Source: Agaricus subrufescens
Lineage: Eukaryota; Basidiomycota; Agaricomycetes; Agaricales; Agaricaceae
Direction: 5' to 3'
DNA length: 64,000 nt
Assembly: GCA_029945375.1 (NCBI GenBank)
Contig: CM057064.1
Location: forward strand, 2,666,001 to 2,730,000
Below are positions 50,692 to 60,545 of this stretch, piece after piece. The first letter of the stretch is position 1, and every line of letters starts with the position of its first letter. The notes beneath the pieces were generated by a model. It was not told where the DNA came from. It saw only the letters and a program-made list of their open reading frames with translations, and did no database searches. Position numbers and translations under genes: made by a program.

Positions 50692-51326
50692 ACAGTGAAA
50701 GACAAAAGGGTTGCAATGTTTGGCACCCCTTCAAAGATACCGCTATAGCGTGGGAACTATTAACTATGGAGTCACGTGAGCGGTACCGTCTGATAGCCCT
50801 GCTTCTGTGCTTTCCCACAATATGCATATCATTATGTAATACTCACTATTGATGGAATTATAGGCAGTTCCCTGACAAAAGTCCATTGCAACCCTTTTGT
50901 CCATCTCAGTCACAAAGTACAAATCTCTACTATTCAGTACTTTGTATACCCTCCCTTGGCCTGAATCACTGCTTCCACTCTCCTAGGCATACTTTCTATC
51001 AGATTCTGACACACCTCTGGTTCTATCTTGTTCCACTCTATATCCACCCTCTCCCAAAGTTCCTTTATCCCCCTTGGTGCTTCTTCATACTCCTCAAGCC
51101 TGAGTTTGAGATAATTCCACAGGTGTTCAATGGGGTTAAGATCAAGAGACTGTGCAGGCCATGTTAAAATGTCAATTCTCTTGTCTTTGAACCAGTTTTG
51201 AGCTATTTTGGACCTGTGTTTGGGGTCATTATCCTGCTGAAAGGTGAAATCCTCCCTCTCTTTCCCATAATACTCCAGGATAGCCTCCAGGTTCTCCTTG
51301 TTGACGAAATACCTCGAGTTATACAC
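50692..51326 (-). pseudogene. Tc1/mariner transposase, 3' half
   Basis: The ORF 50934-51326 encodes the end of a DDE_3 transposase with the second Asp in FQQDNDPKHRSK and the third acidic residue in PAQSLDLNPIEHLWN. The N-terminal half is missing; sequence changes to copia-like DNA around 51315. The left end at 50690-50710 reads TA-CAGTGAAAGACAAAAGGG, a plausible Tc1 inverted repeat with its TA target. A related inverted copy, CATTGCAACCCTTTTGTC, is at about 50886-50903. Confidence 0.85.
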
Positions 51327-52129
51327 TCAGTATGACATGTATGAGCAACTACTGTGCACTATGCACTATGCCACACCTTTTCAATCGTTTCATGCATGTT
51401 TTTTATGGACTCCTTCTGTGGACTCCTGTTTTACCTATATGTTTCACAATACCCTTTACCACTATGAGGTTCTTTGTCAAGTATATAAACCCTACATGTA
51501 TTCCATAGAATATCAGTTCAGTTTCCTCTCCGCTTCGCTCTACTAAGCTTTACCAAGCTCTACAAGCTCTATCTTCTACTTCAATCTGCCTACTGTCTAG
51601 GATTTATAAGCAATGTGAGTCTATCCATCTCCATGCTGCAGGTAGCAGCACTACTTTATCAACAGGTTATGGGCCCCACAATCGCTCTCACCTTTCTGGC
51701 TCAAGAAATGATCTGTGGATCTATTTTAGATCTCACTTCTCTGAAGCTTGAGTTCTATATTTATCCCAATTGCTCACTGTTGAAACAAGTTGATAGCCTT
51801 TGTTGGATTCTATATATAACCTTAGATAGAGTTTGTCATACCCTAGATTACATTTACTGACTGCCAGGTTGCAGGGCCACAAACAGAATCTCCGTCAATG
51901 CTCTCCCCAAACTCACTGGTGTCGACAACTGGGACAGTTGGTCACACCGTGTTAGGAACGTCCTCATCTTGATGAGGCACCCCAATACCACCCTTACCAC
52001 GTGGGAAGTCTCCGGGTCTGAGAAGACTTTACCTAAGCTTCCTGTTCCCAAAGGCAAAGACAATGTCAATGGCTTCAAGGCTCTTGGAAAAGAGTCCAAT
52101 GCTAGAGACACTCTCTCCTTGCAGGCAAC
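51316..52129 (+). pseudogene. copia LTR and gag start, truncated
   Basis: 51850-52129 translates to NRISVNALPKLTGVDNWDSW and SHRVRNVLILMRHPNT, typical of Ty1/copia gag N-termini. The preceding 500 bp include TATATAAACC-like promoter sequence (51482) and a probable leader, so this is likely an LTR and untranslated leader. The boundaries are uncertain. The gag is cut at 52130 by a poly-T tract. Confidence 0.65.
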
Positions 52130-52369
52130 TTTTTTTTTTTTTTTTTTTTTAATCAAATTTTATTAAGTGCTGCCCGATCGCGTAGCGCTCCTGGCCAGAG
52201 GCCAGGAAAAAAGGTGGAAAAAACAAATTGCCAGACAACAGAGTATGAAGAATAAATGAAAACAAAACCCGAAACACACGAAGCTATATAACACGGACAG
52301 GTGCCCCTAGCGACAGTAGAGAAGCTGAGACGGAGTATTGAGCGATGAAAGAGACTGAGAGAGAGACTT
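52130..52369 (-). mobile_element. polyadenylated retrotransposed insert (short)
   Basis: A run of 21 T on the plus strand (52130-52150), preceded on the minus strand by AATAAA at 52159-52164, is a poly(A) tail with its signal. The inserted sequence has no coding potential. It could be a SINE, a 5'-truncated LINE, or a retroposed transcript end. Its other end is hidden by the gypsy LTR at 52370. Confidence 0.55.
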
Positions 52370-52932
52370 TGTCACAGATTTGGAAGATTACGTTATATCT
52401 TACCAACGGCTGATCCGATTCTTACAAATTGGGCACCGTTGGAAAGCCCTGATCAAACCGTTTCTACTGATACCCATATCACCCGAAACGGCTTAGTAAT
52501 TGTTGAGATATTCAACGTTCTTTATTCTCTGTGCCATAAGTTAGAAGACCTTAATTACCTAATTGTTCTAGAGCAGTCCAGACCATTCTAGAACATTCTA
52601 GAACCTTCTAGAATGTTCTCTATCACATCATTATCGCACCATTACCCAGAGTAACCCAGAGTAACTCAGAGTAGTAAAGGGATTTTTCCTATTGGTTGGT
52701 TATTATTAGAGTAGCTAAACTTAGATACATTATTAGTCATGACTAGAGTCCCTGGGGTCATTGGTAGTGTCCCGGGTCCTTCTCAGATGTGTATATAAGT
52801 AGTTTGTTCATGCTCCTCTTGGCACCCAGACTTAACACATTTGTTAGTTTTGTCATCTCATCCTCTTGCTTATCATCTAAGATCACTGTTTTCCCATTTA
52901 TTCTATGGCATTTAGGAGCAAGATTTGTGATA
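52370..52932 (+). repeat. family B 5' LTR (563 bp)
   Basis: It contains a heat-shock-element array at 52586-52618, TATATAAG at 52792-52799 and CAGACTTAACA at 52827-52837. The last is complementary to the sequence just after the LTR (TGTTAAGTCTG, 52936-52946). Confidence 0.93.
52586..52618 (+). promoter_or_regulatory. heat-shock-element array in LTR
   Basis: Alternating TTC and GAA at exact 5-bp steps: TTC 52586, GAA 52591, TTC 52596, GAA 52601, TTC 52606, GAA 52611, TTC 52616. Degenerate units (TTC, GAG, GTC, GAC) extend the register back to 52566. This matches the binding consensus of fungal Hsf1. It lies about 175 bp upstream of the TATA box. Confidence 0.75.
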
Positions 52933-52935
52933 GTT

Positions 52936-52946
52936 TGTTAAGTCTG
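52936..52946 (+). other. family B primer binding site, self-complementary to LTR
   Basis: TGTTAAGTCTG begins three bases after the 5' LTR and is the reverse complement of CAGACTTAACA at 52827-52837, 35 bp after the TATA box start. Consistent with self-priming. Confidence 0.55.
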
Positions 52947-53617
52947 CTCTTTTGGGCATGATTGTTTGGCAATCATGTCTGGGTTGTTTGCAGATGTGTA
53001 TTCTTGTTTGGGCATTGGGGGCATTTCAGTCATAGTTGCTGCAAAGAGCTATTGACTTATGGAGAAGGCCTTTGGCTTTGTCTTGGCATTGTTTGTCATT
53101 GTTTGTCACTATTTTGACACTATTTGTCACTATTTGACCAACTTTGTCCATGATTGGCGACACCTTGTCATTTGTTTGGCATTGTTTGTCTATGTTTGGC
53201 ATTGATGGATCAATGTTTGTGATGGTGTTTGTGATGACCCTGATATTCAGTGTTGGACTATTATGTCATAGGGACTACCTTTTATGGTGTCTTACCTAGT
53301 CCACTTGCCGGACCCTAGGCGTAAGGGGTGTCAGCTTATTCCTATTACTGGAAACTGACTTGATAAAACCATGAGGCATATCTTTGTCGTTGACGGTTGA
53401 GTCTTGTTAGTAGCGACTTAGGATTTGTGTAATACAAACCTTTGCAGTGTGTGTGGAAGCACACTGAGATCTGATACTCCCCCTCCATAAGCCAGTGTGA
53501 GAAACTGGATATGACGTCGACTCTCCCATCAAGATACACATCAAGACCCACTTTCTTTATTTGTACCTCATCTGCTGAAATAGAGATGTTGTATTCACAC
53601 CACTTGTTGCCTTAGCC
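52947..53617. other. family B leader, no gene seen
   Basis: A 670-bp untranslated leader with TTTGTCATTG/TTTGGCATTG short repeats at 53080-53230. Confidence 0.5.
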
Positions 53618-54334
53618 ATGCCAAAAGTCAAAAAATCTGATGTCATTCATTATCATGACGAAATGACCTGGAAACCTGGTCGTTTTGAAATGACCAAAGA
53701 CATGAAAAACCGAACCAAACATATTGGTCGTCCTACCAAACACTATCATCCTCCCCCTCCTGTCCCTCTCATCAAGCGTGTTCTGTCGCCAGAAGAATAT
53801 GCTGAGATCAGGAAGGACCATGAAGATGAAATGAATCAAATGTCACTTCTTCAACGACTCACCAAAGAACGTAAAACTTTGGAAGAACGAATTGCAAGCT
53901 CTTCTCCACTTTTGGACCGCATTACTCCAGCTGTTCCAAAACTTCCCACACTCTCTCCACCTATCCCACCTGATCTTCATATCAAGAAAACCAAGTATCT
54001 CTTACGTATTCAAGAGTTCAAACAGGTTATCCAACCTACTCTGGATTGTCTCGAACCTGTTTTCAAGGCCTTTGAACAAAGGGTCTCAGAACTCACTCTT
54101 CCGCAGGAGAAATCGGCAGAAGAGGAATTGAACGACCCACTCTGGGATTGGTTCAATAGATTGCAGGTTATTGAGAGAGATATTGAAAAGATAGGTCATA
54201 AATTCAAAAATGGAGACTGGAGAAAACTTAAAGGAGCCTGTAAACGAATTAAAGCAGTGTCTTTTAGCAACTTAGCTACTAGATTGGTAGAAATTAGACA
54301 GGAATTGTTATCTCTAAACATTACATTACCTTAA
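53618..54334 (+). CDS. family B extra ORF upstream of gag (238 aa, unknown)
   Basis: Starts MPKVKKSDVIHYHDEM. It has a basic N-terminus, a Pro-rich stretch (YHPPPPVPLIKR), a charged helical segment (LTKERKTLEERIAS) and a C-terminal helical part (WFNRLQVIERDIEKIGHKF) ending with LLSLNITLP. No zinc finger or catalytic motif. It is open while pol is broken. Not recognised; its position before gag is unusual. It might be the N-terminal part of an ancestral gag or an accessory protein. Confidence 0.7.
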   Translation: MPKVKKSDVIHYHDEMTWKPGRFEMTKDMKNRTKHIGRPTKHYHPPPPVPLIKRVLSPEEYAEIRKDHEDEMNQMSLLQRLTKERKTLEERIASSSPLLDRITPAVPKLPTLSPPIPPDLHIKKTKYLLRIQEFKQVIQPTLDCLEPVFKAFEQRVSELTLPQEKSAEEELNDPLWDWFNRLQVIERDIEKIGHKFKNGDWRKLKGACKRIKAVSFSNLATRLVEIRQELLSLNITLP

Positions 54335-54444
54335 AATGGAGATCTACTGTCTTTGACTGGCATTGGCTATGTGTGATTTTCTTTTTATTTGCACTTCTTT
54401 CACGACAAACTTTATTGTTCATTATTGACAAGGTTACTTAGACC

Positions 54445-55902
54445 ATGTCTGACTTCATTCCCAACTACGTCCCATACTCTTCATCTGTGGTTATGCCAGA
54501 AGATAATGCTGATGCCTGGGCGGACCGAGTTTCTCATGGAGTTAACTTTGCTGTTTTCAACATGGCTGATGAACCGCCTCGTGCAGCCCTGGCTCATCTA
54601 CTTCGCAATGCCCACACAGTGGATACTGAAACTATGAAAGAGTATATTGACGAAGAAGTTGAAGGATTATCTTCCCATTATAATGAGGCACTCGATAGGG
54701 CATACTCTCGAATCACTATTCTTGAGGCCAGGCTGTCTTCATTGTTGAACCTTGAAGCAAGAGTTAATCTTCTTCAAAGTCAGATAGGCCAAACTCCTGC
54801 TGACGCTAACTCTGGTGTTGCAAAAACCAGAGTTCCTGAACCTCCGACCTATGCTGGATCTGAGAATAAGATGCAGCTAGATGATTGGTTAAATCAAATG
54901 GCCCTATACTGTGCAGCTTCTGGAATTGTCACTGACCACCAGAAAATCATATGTGCACTTACTCGATTACGTGCACCAGCTAGCACTTATATGAAGGACT
55001 ATTTTGTCAAGGTTCAAATGGATCAACCTCTTGGAAACTGGGAAAACTTTGTTAAGGAATTGAAGAGTATTTATGGACAAAGGGACGATAAGGAAGGTGC
55101 TAAAAAGGAATTGGCAGCACTATGGGGTAATAAGGAGCTTGCCAAGAAAAACTTTGTCAAATTTGTGGAACGTTATCGTACTTTGGCTAGGATTGTTGAC
55201 TATCCTGATGAAGTCCACATTGACAAGTTGAAAGATGTTATACCTGATGAGTTGCGAAAATCGCTTATCATGTATGAAATCAATAATTTGGCGCCAAAAA
55301 CTTGGGATGAATATCTCCAGTTATTGCTTAAGGCATTCAAACTCCTTCACCCTGATAAGGCTCAAGGTGTCATTTTCGGCGACAGCGGAAATGCAAGTGG
55401 TAGTGGCAACAAGGATCCATATGCTATGGAGATTGATCAGGCGAAAAAGAAGAAAACCAAAGAGGCTAGTAGTCAAGAGAAGGTACAGAAATACTGTCAA
55501 ATCTGTGCTGGCAAAGGGTTGAAGACAAAATCTAAAACCCACAATACTAGTGACTGCTATGATAAACCTGGCAATGAGAGTAAACGTCCTCAGAAGTCTA
55601 CTCCATCTTCTTCTAAACCAACTCCATCCTCGTCATCTGGATCTTCAAATGGTACTTATAAACCCAAAAACTTCAAGACTCGACTAGTCGAGTTGCTCAA
55701 TTCTATGGATGATGATGACCCAGAAACCCCTTCTGAGGTTGTCACCGTCAACAGCGCGACCATCGAAGAACTTCCTGATTCCACGCCTGTTGAAACAAAG
55801 GCTGTAGCACAAATCGGTGATGTGCTGAAGGGATCTGGGAAGCCGACGGGCTCCAAAAAGCTTAAAGGAAGGGCTCAGATGGATTTTCCGGAAGGACTGT
55901 AG
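54445..55902 (+). CDS. family B Gag (485 aa)
   Basis: Starts MSDFIPNYVPYSSSV. It has a coiled-coil segment (ITILEARLSSLLNLEARVNLL), then the capsid region (QLDDWLNQMALYCAASG, FVERYRTLARIVDYP). A zinc-knuckle-like CQICAGKGLKTKSKTHNTSDC has wide spacing (C-x2-C-x12-H-x4-C). The Ser-rich tail ends at 55902. Open throughout. Confidence 0.93.
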   Translation: MSDFIPNYVPYSSSVVMPEDNADAWADRVSHGVNFAVFNMADEPPRAALAHLLRNAHTVDTETMKEYIDEEVEGLSSHYNEALDRAYSRITILEARLSSLLNLEARVNLLQSQIGQTPADANSGVAKTRVPEPPTYAGSENKMQLDDWLNQMALYCAASGIVTDHQKIICALTRLRAPASTYMKDYFVKVQMDQPLGNWENFVKELKSIYGQRDDKEGAKKELAALWGNKELAKKNFVKFVERYRTLARIVDYPDEVHIDKLKDVIPDELRKSLIMYEINNLAPKTWDEYLQLLLKAFKLLHPDKAQGVIFGDSGNASGSGNKDPYAMEIDQAKKKKTKEASSQEKVQKYCQICAGKGLKTKSKTHNTSDCYDKPGNESKRPQKSTPSSSKPTPSSSSGSSNGTYKPKNFKTRLVELLNSMDDDDPETPSEVVTVNSATIEELPDSTPVETKAVAQIGDVLKGSGKPTGSKKLKGRAQMDFPEGL

Positions 55903-55989
55903 AGGATAATGTCTGTGATCTACAGTCTGGAAGTAGTATACCTCATGTTGGCTCAGATAGTTCTGAAGTAGTACTGGATGCTTGTGTAA

Positions 55990-58900
55990 ATAATATATCG
56001 CGCAACAAGACTTCTTCTTTTAGACTTCCAGTAACACTATGGGTATACGGCACAAAAGTGCAGACCGAGGCTTTAGTTGATTCAGGAGCCACAACAAACT
56101 TCATCGACAAAGAGTTTGTCAAACAAAATAACCTGGCTACACATAAATTGGCTTCACCGTATAGAGTAATCAATGCGGATGGAACTCCAAATAAATCTGG
56201 ACAGATTAATGAATATGTCCGTGCCTATGTTGAGATTGGTTCTCACAAGTCCACACATTATCTCTTTGTCACTCAGTTAGGGGACAAGAATATGATGATT
56301 GGATATTCATACTTGTATAAACACAATCCAACTATTGATTGGCACAATGGGGAATGGGAGTTCACCAGGGTGCCCGGATACATGTACCAGTAAAGCCCGT
56401 AAAACACGAGATGTAGAAGCTGGTGCCAACGAGCTTTCTCTCAACTCTGATAATCCATGGGAATCTTCATTGGACGACTTAGGTGATGAAGACATGGATA
56501 ATCCACATATTAATTGGGTCGATGTAAATGACCCTGATGATCGCCAACAAGCTATGGTGATAGCATCTATGTTCGACAAAGACATAGAAGAGGAACTTGA
56601 CGATGAAGATACTAAGAACTGGAAGGAACATGTGCCAGAATGGCTACATGAGTACGGTGACGTGTTTTCTAAAGTCAAGTCAGAACGTATGCCAACTAGA
56701 AAGGAATATGACCATGGAATTGAGTTTGTTGAAGGCTCAATGCTTCCCAAACCAGCTAAGGTCTATCCTTTGTCTCCAAAAGAAAGAAATTCTCTTGATT
56801 TATGGATTGATGAAGAACTCCGTAAAGGTTATATACGACCTTCTACAAGTCCAATTGCTGCCCCATTCTTCTTTGTCAAAAAGAAAGATGGCAGTCTTCG
56901 ACCAGTCATGGATTACCGTGCACTCAATGGAATCACTGTCAAAAACCGTTATCCTATTCCAAGAATCTCTGACTTGATTGAATCTCTCAGTCAAGCTTCA
57001 ATATTCACAAAAATTGACCTTAGATGGGGATATAACAATGTCCGCATCAAAAAGGGAGATGAATGGAAAACTGCTTTTATAACACGACGTGGACTATTTG
57101 AAGCAACGGTTATGTATTTTGGTTTCTCTAATGCACCAGCCACATTCCAAAGTATGATGAACAATATACTTGGAGACTTGATTCGTAAAGGACAAGTTAT
57201 GGTGTACTTAGATGATATCCTTATATTTGGGAATGATAAAAAGGAACATCAGAAACTGGTCAAAGAAGTGCTGAAAAGACTTCGAGAAAATGACCTATTT
57301 GCTAAAGCATAAAAGTGTTCCTTTGAACAAACAAGTATGAAATATCTTGGAATGGTCATTTCCCATAACAAGGTCGAAATGGATGAGGAGAAACTCAATG
57401 GAGTTCTTGAGTGGCCAGTACCTACTAAGGTTAAACATGTTCAGGCATTTATTGGATTTGCGAATTACTATCGCAGGTTTATTAAAGACTTTTCCAAAAT
57501 TGTCAAGCCACTCACCAATCTGACCAAGAAAGATCAACCTTGGGTTTGGGAAGCAGAACAGCAAAATGCATTTGAAGCGCTGAAAAAGGCTTTCACCACT
57601 GCTCCCATTCTATGTATCCCAGATGATGAAAATCCCTTTAGGCTGTCAACAGATGCAAGCGATTTTGCTACTGGTGCAGTCCTCTCCCAGCTGGACCCAA
57701 CTGATAGCTTGTGGCACCCAGTTGCTTATTTCTCTAAGTCATTAGATATTCATGAACGAAATTATGAAATATATGACAAAGAGTTATTAGCCATTATCAG
57801 GGGATTAGAGGAATATCGTCATCTTCTAGAGGGACATCCTAAGATAATTGAGATCTGGTCAGATCATCAAAACCTCACATACTTCAAGTCAGCACAAAAA
57901 CTGACTAGGAGACAAGCCCGGTGGGCACTATACCTCACACGCTTTCACTATTCCCTATACCACAAACCAGGAAAGACGATGCAAGCTGAAGACCCTCTGT
58001 CCAGGAGGCCAGACCATGAAGAGGGGGTAAACTTCGATAATGAGGATCAAATTCTTTTGAAGCCTGAATTTTTCGCTGTTCAAGCTATCGAAGCTGTTCA
58101 TGAGTCACCTATAAATGATGAACAAATCCTAAAAGAGGTCAAACAAGCATTACTTTCCGATGATGTGACAAAGGACTATAAGTCACTTTTACAGTCTGGT
58201 CCTCGTGAATTTGGAAAATCACTACAGGATTGGAACTATGAAAATGGTCTACTACTATATAGAGGAAAGGTCTACATCCCTAAAAGCATAGATGATCATC
58301 TGAGACGTCGTATTGTCCAGATTCATCATGACTTGCCCTCAGCAGGACATCCAGGACGATGGAAAACATATGAATTGGTTTCTAGAAACTATTGGTGGCC
58401 TAGTATGTCTATATTTGTCAAGAACTATGTTAAAGGCTGTGATATGTGTCAGCGGATGAAAAATCACCCACAACAGCCCTATGGACTGCTTATTCCAAAC
58501 AAGGTACCTAATGGTCCTTGGGAAATTATATCTACCGACCTTATTACTCAATTACCTGAGTCAAATGGCTATGACGCAATATGTGTTGTTGTTGACAGAT
58601 TAACAAAACAAGCTCACTTCTATCCCATTAACAACCGGTTCACCTCACAAGATCTAGCGCAATTACTATATGATAGGATATATCCCCTACATGGATTGCC
58701 ATTACAGATCATATCTGATAGAGGAGTACAGTATTCAGCTGAACTCTTCCAGAATTGGTGTCGGATATTGGGTATTGAGTCAACTATGTCAACAGCCTAC
58801 CATCCTCAAACAGATGGTCAAACTGAGCGTGTTAACCAGACTCTGGAACAGTACCTACGGTGTTATGTTGATTATAACCTCACCAACTGGTCAGACCTGC

Positions 58901-59565
58901 TTTCATCAGCAGAGTTTGCATACAACAACCAAGCACATGAAGGTACTAAGGAATCACCATTTTTCCTTGAGTATGGTCGGCATCCACGAGCAGGACCTAT
59001 TGTCAAGGCGACTACCCATGTTGACCTTAATGACATAACATATAAAAGACAAGAGGCACAAGAGCAGGCGAAAGCAGCTCTTATACTTGCAGCAGAAAGA
59101 ATGAAATGGTACTATGACCAAGGGGTCCAGAAAGTTCCCTTTAGAGTTGGAGATAAAGTACTACTCAATCTCAAGGATTATCAGACAACAGAGCGAGCAT
59201 TACGACCACGTTTTGAGGGACCATTTGAAATCATTGAACAACTGTCCCCTGTAACATTCAGGTTACGTATGCCAGCTCGATATTGTTCTATACATCCAGT
59301 CTTTCATGCTAGCAAGTTAGTCACCTACTCTGAACCCACCATCCTCGGACAAAAACCACCAGCACCACCACCTATCCAAATTGGTGGACATGATGAATGG
59401 GAAGTCGAAAAGATTCTCCAACACAGAGTTCGTAACAGGAAGAATGAATTCCTAGTTAGATGGAAAGGGTTTACCCAAGGAGATGATACCTGGGAACCAG
59501 AATCAAACCTTAAAAATGTGACTGAAAAGATTCAGGAGTATTTCCATCATAATCCCAAGCACTAG
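55990..59565 (+). pseudogene. family B Pol, frameshift and stop
   Basis: Protease with ALVDSGATTNFID (56058-56393), then a frameshift near 56360-56390. RT follows (AAPFFFVKKKDGSLRPVMDY, YLDDILIFG, 56299-57312), interrupted by TAA at 57310 where Glu is expected (KA*KCSFEQ). From 57337 to 59565 come RNase H (LSTDASDFATGAVLS), integrase HHCC (CDMCQ), ISDRGVQYSAE, YHPQTDGQTER, the GPF module and a chromodomain (FLVRWKGFTQGDDTWEPE). Only two disabling lesions are visible. Confidence 0.95.
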
Positions 59566-59618
59566 ACTTAGGGAACTGGATAACTTCTCATCAGAGTTCG
59601 AACCAAAAGAGAGGGTAA

Positions 59619-60182
59619 TGTCACAGATTTGAAAGATTACGTTATATCTTACCAACGGCTGATCCGATTCTTACAAATTGGGCACCGTTGGAAAGCCCTG
59701 ATCAAGCGTTCTAACGTCACGTACTCCCCTTTAGAAACGGCTGCAGTAATTGTTGAGATGTTCAGCATTCTTTATTCTACGTTGCCATAAGTTAGAAGAC
59801 CTTAATTACCTAATTGTTCTAGAGCAGTCCAGACCATTCTAGAACATTCTGGAACATATAGAATGTTCTCTATCACATCATTATCAGCAATTGCAGAGTA
59901 GCTTAGAGTAACTTCGAGTAGTAAAGAGTTGTTGGTCTTATTGATTTGGTTGGTTATTATTAGAGTAGCTAAACGGTACATTATTAGTCGCTGACTGAGT
60001 CCTGGGGTGCGTTGGTAGTGTCGTCCTTCTCAGATGTGTATATAAGTAGCTTGTCTTGGTGTCCTTAAGACCCGGACATGACATCGATTGTGCTTTGTCA
60101 TCTCATCTCTCTGCTTATCTAAGATCACTGCTCTTTCCCCATTTATCTCTCAAGGTTACTTAGGTAAGCAAGATTTGTGATA
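59619..60182 (+). repeat. family B 3' LTR (564 bp)
   Basis: Partner of 52370-52932 with clear divergence. The heat-shock array is partly lost here (TTC-GAA-TTC-GAA, then ACATATAGAA), and the CAGACTTAACA segment is changed to CCGGACATGAC. Confidence 0.93.
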
Positions 60183-60545
60183 CTCCGGCCAAATACAAAC
60201 CCAAAACAGTCGAGAGCAATGGAGGGACGTAATATTTCTTGACCAAAATATTCCTGTAACAACGCGATAAATACAAAATATAAACACAAACACGTACCAC
60301 TGCGTATTAGGGGTTGAAAATTTTATCCTTCTTTCTCTACTCCACACAGACGCCAATAGTTTGCAAAAGCAAGCACCTGAGAGATCATGGTTAGTCACTG
60401 AATTGGACGATGTGCTTACCTGTCAGCCTTATTCTATCATCAGGACTTCATTCGATATGTCGCTAAGTACTTCAGTACCGAGCGTGGCCCCTCAATTACC
60501 AACCCGCAACCTGAGACCTCAGCCTCGCGTTTGTGCGGTGAGGAC
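60183..60545. other. upstream region of the transposase gene
   Basis: No independent gene. The frame of the downstream gene stays open back to about 60405 (ALFYHQDFIRYVAKYF), so its coding region may start further upstream or include another exon. Confidence 0.4.

Larger units (their letters stand above)
52370..60182 (+). mobile_element. Ty3/gypsy retrotransposon, family B (7.8 kb)
   Basis: LTRs at 52370-52932 and 59619-60182 bound an extra ORF, gag and a broken pol ending in a chromodomain. The ends are TGTCACA...TGTGATA, imperfect inverted repeats. A purine tract (AAAAGAGAGGGTAA) precedes the 3' LTR. The LTRs differ by many substitutions and small indels and no target duplication was found, so the insertion is old. 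Pol carries a frameshift and a stop, so it is not autonomous. Confidence 0.95.

Noticed and set aside
50699..50905. A 200-bp MITE bounded by CAAAAGGGTTGCAATG inverted repeats
   Set aside because: The left repeat abuts a Tc1 end and the right one is internal to the same relic; it may be a solo structure, but the boundaries and target duplication could not be shown.
52360..52374. Target duplication for gypsy family B
   Set aside because: The bases before the 5' LTR (GACTT) and after the 3' LTR (CTCCG) do not match, so no duplication is claimed.
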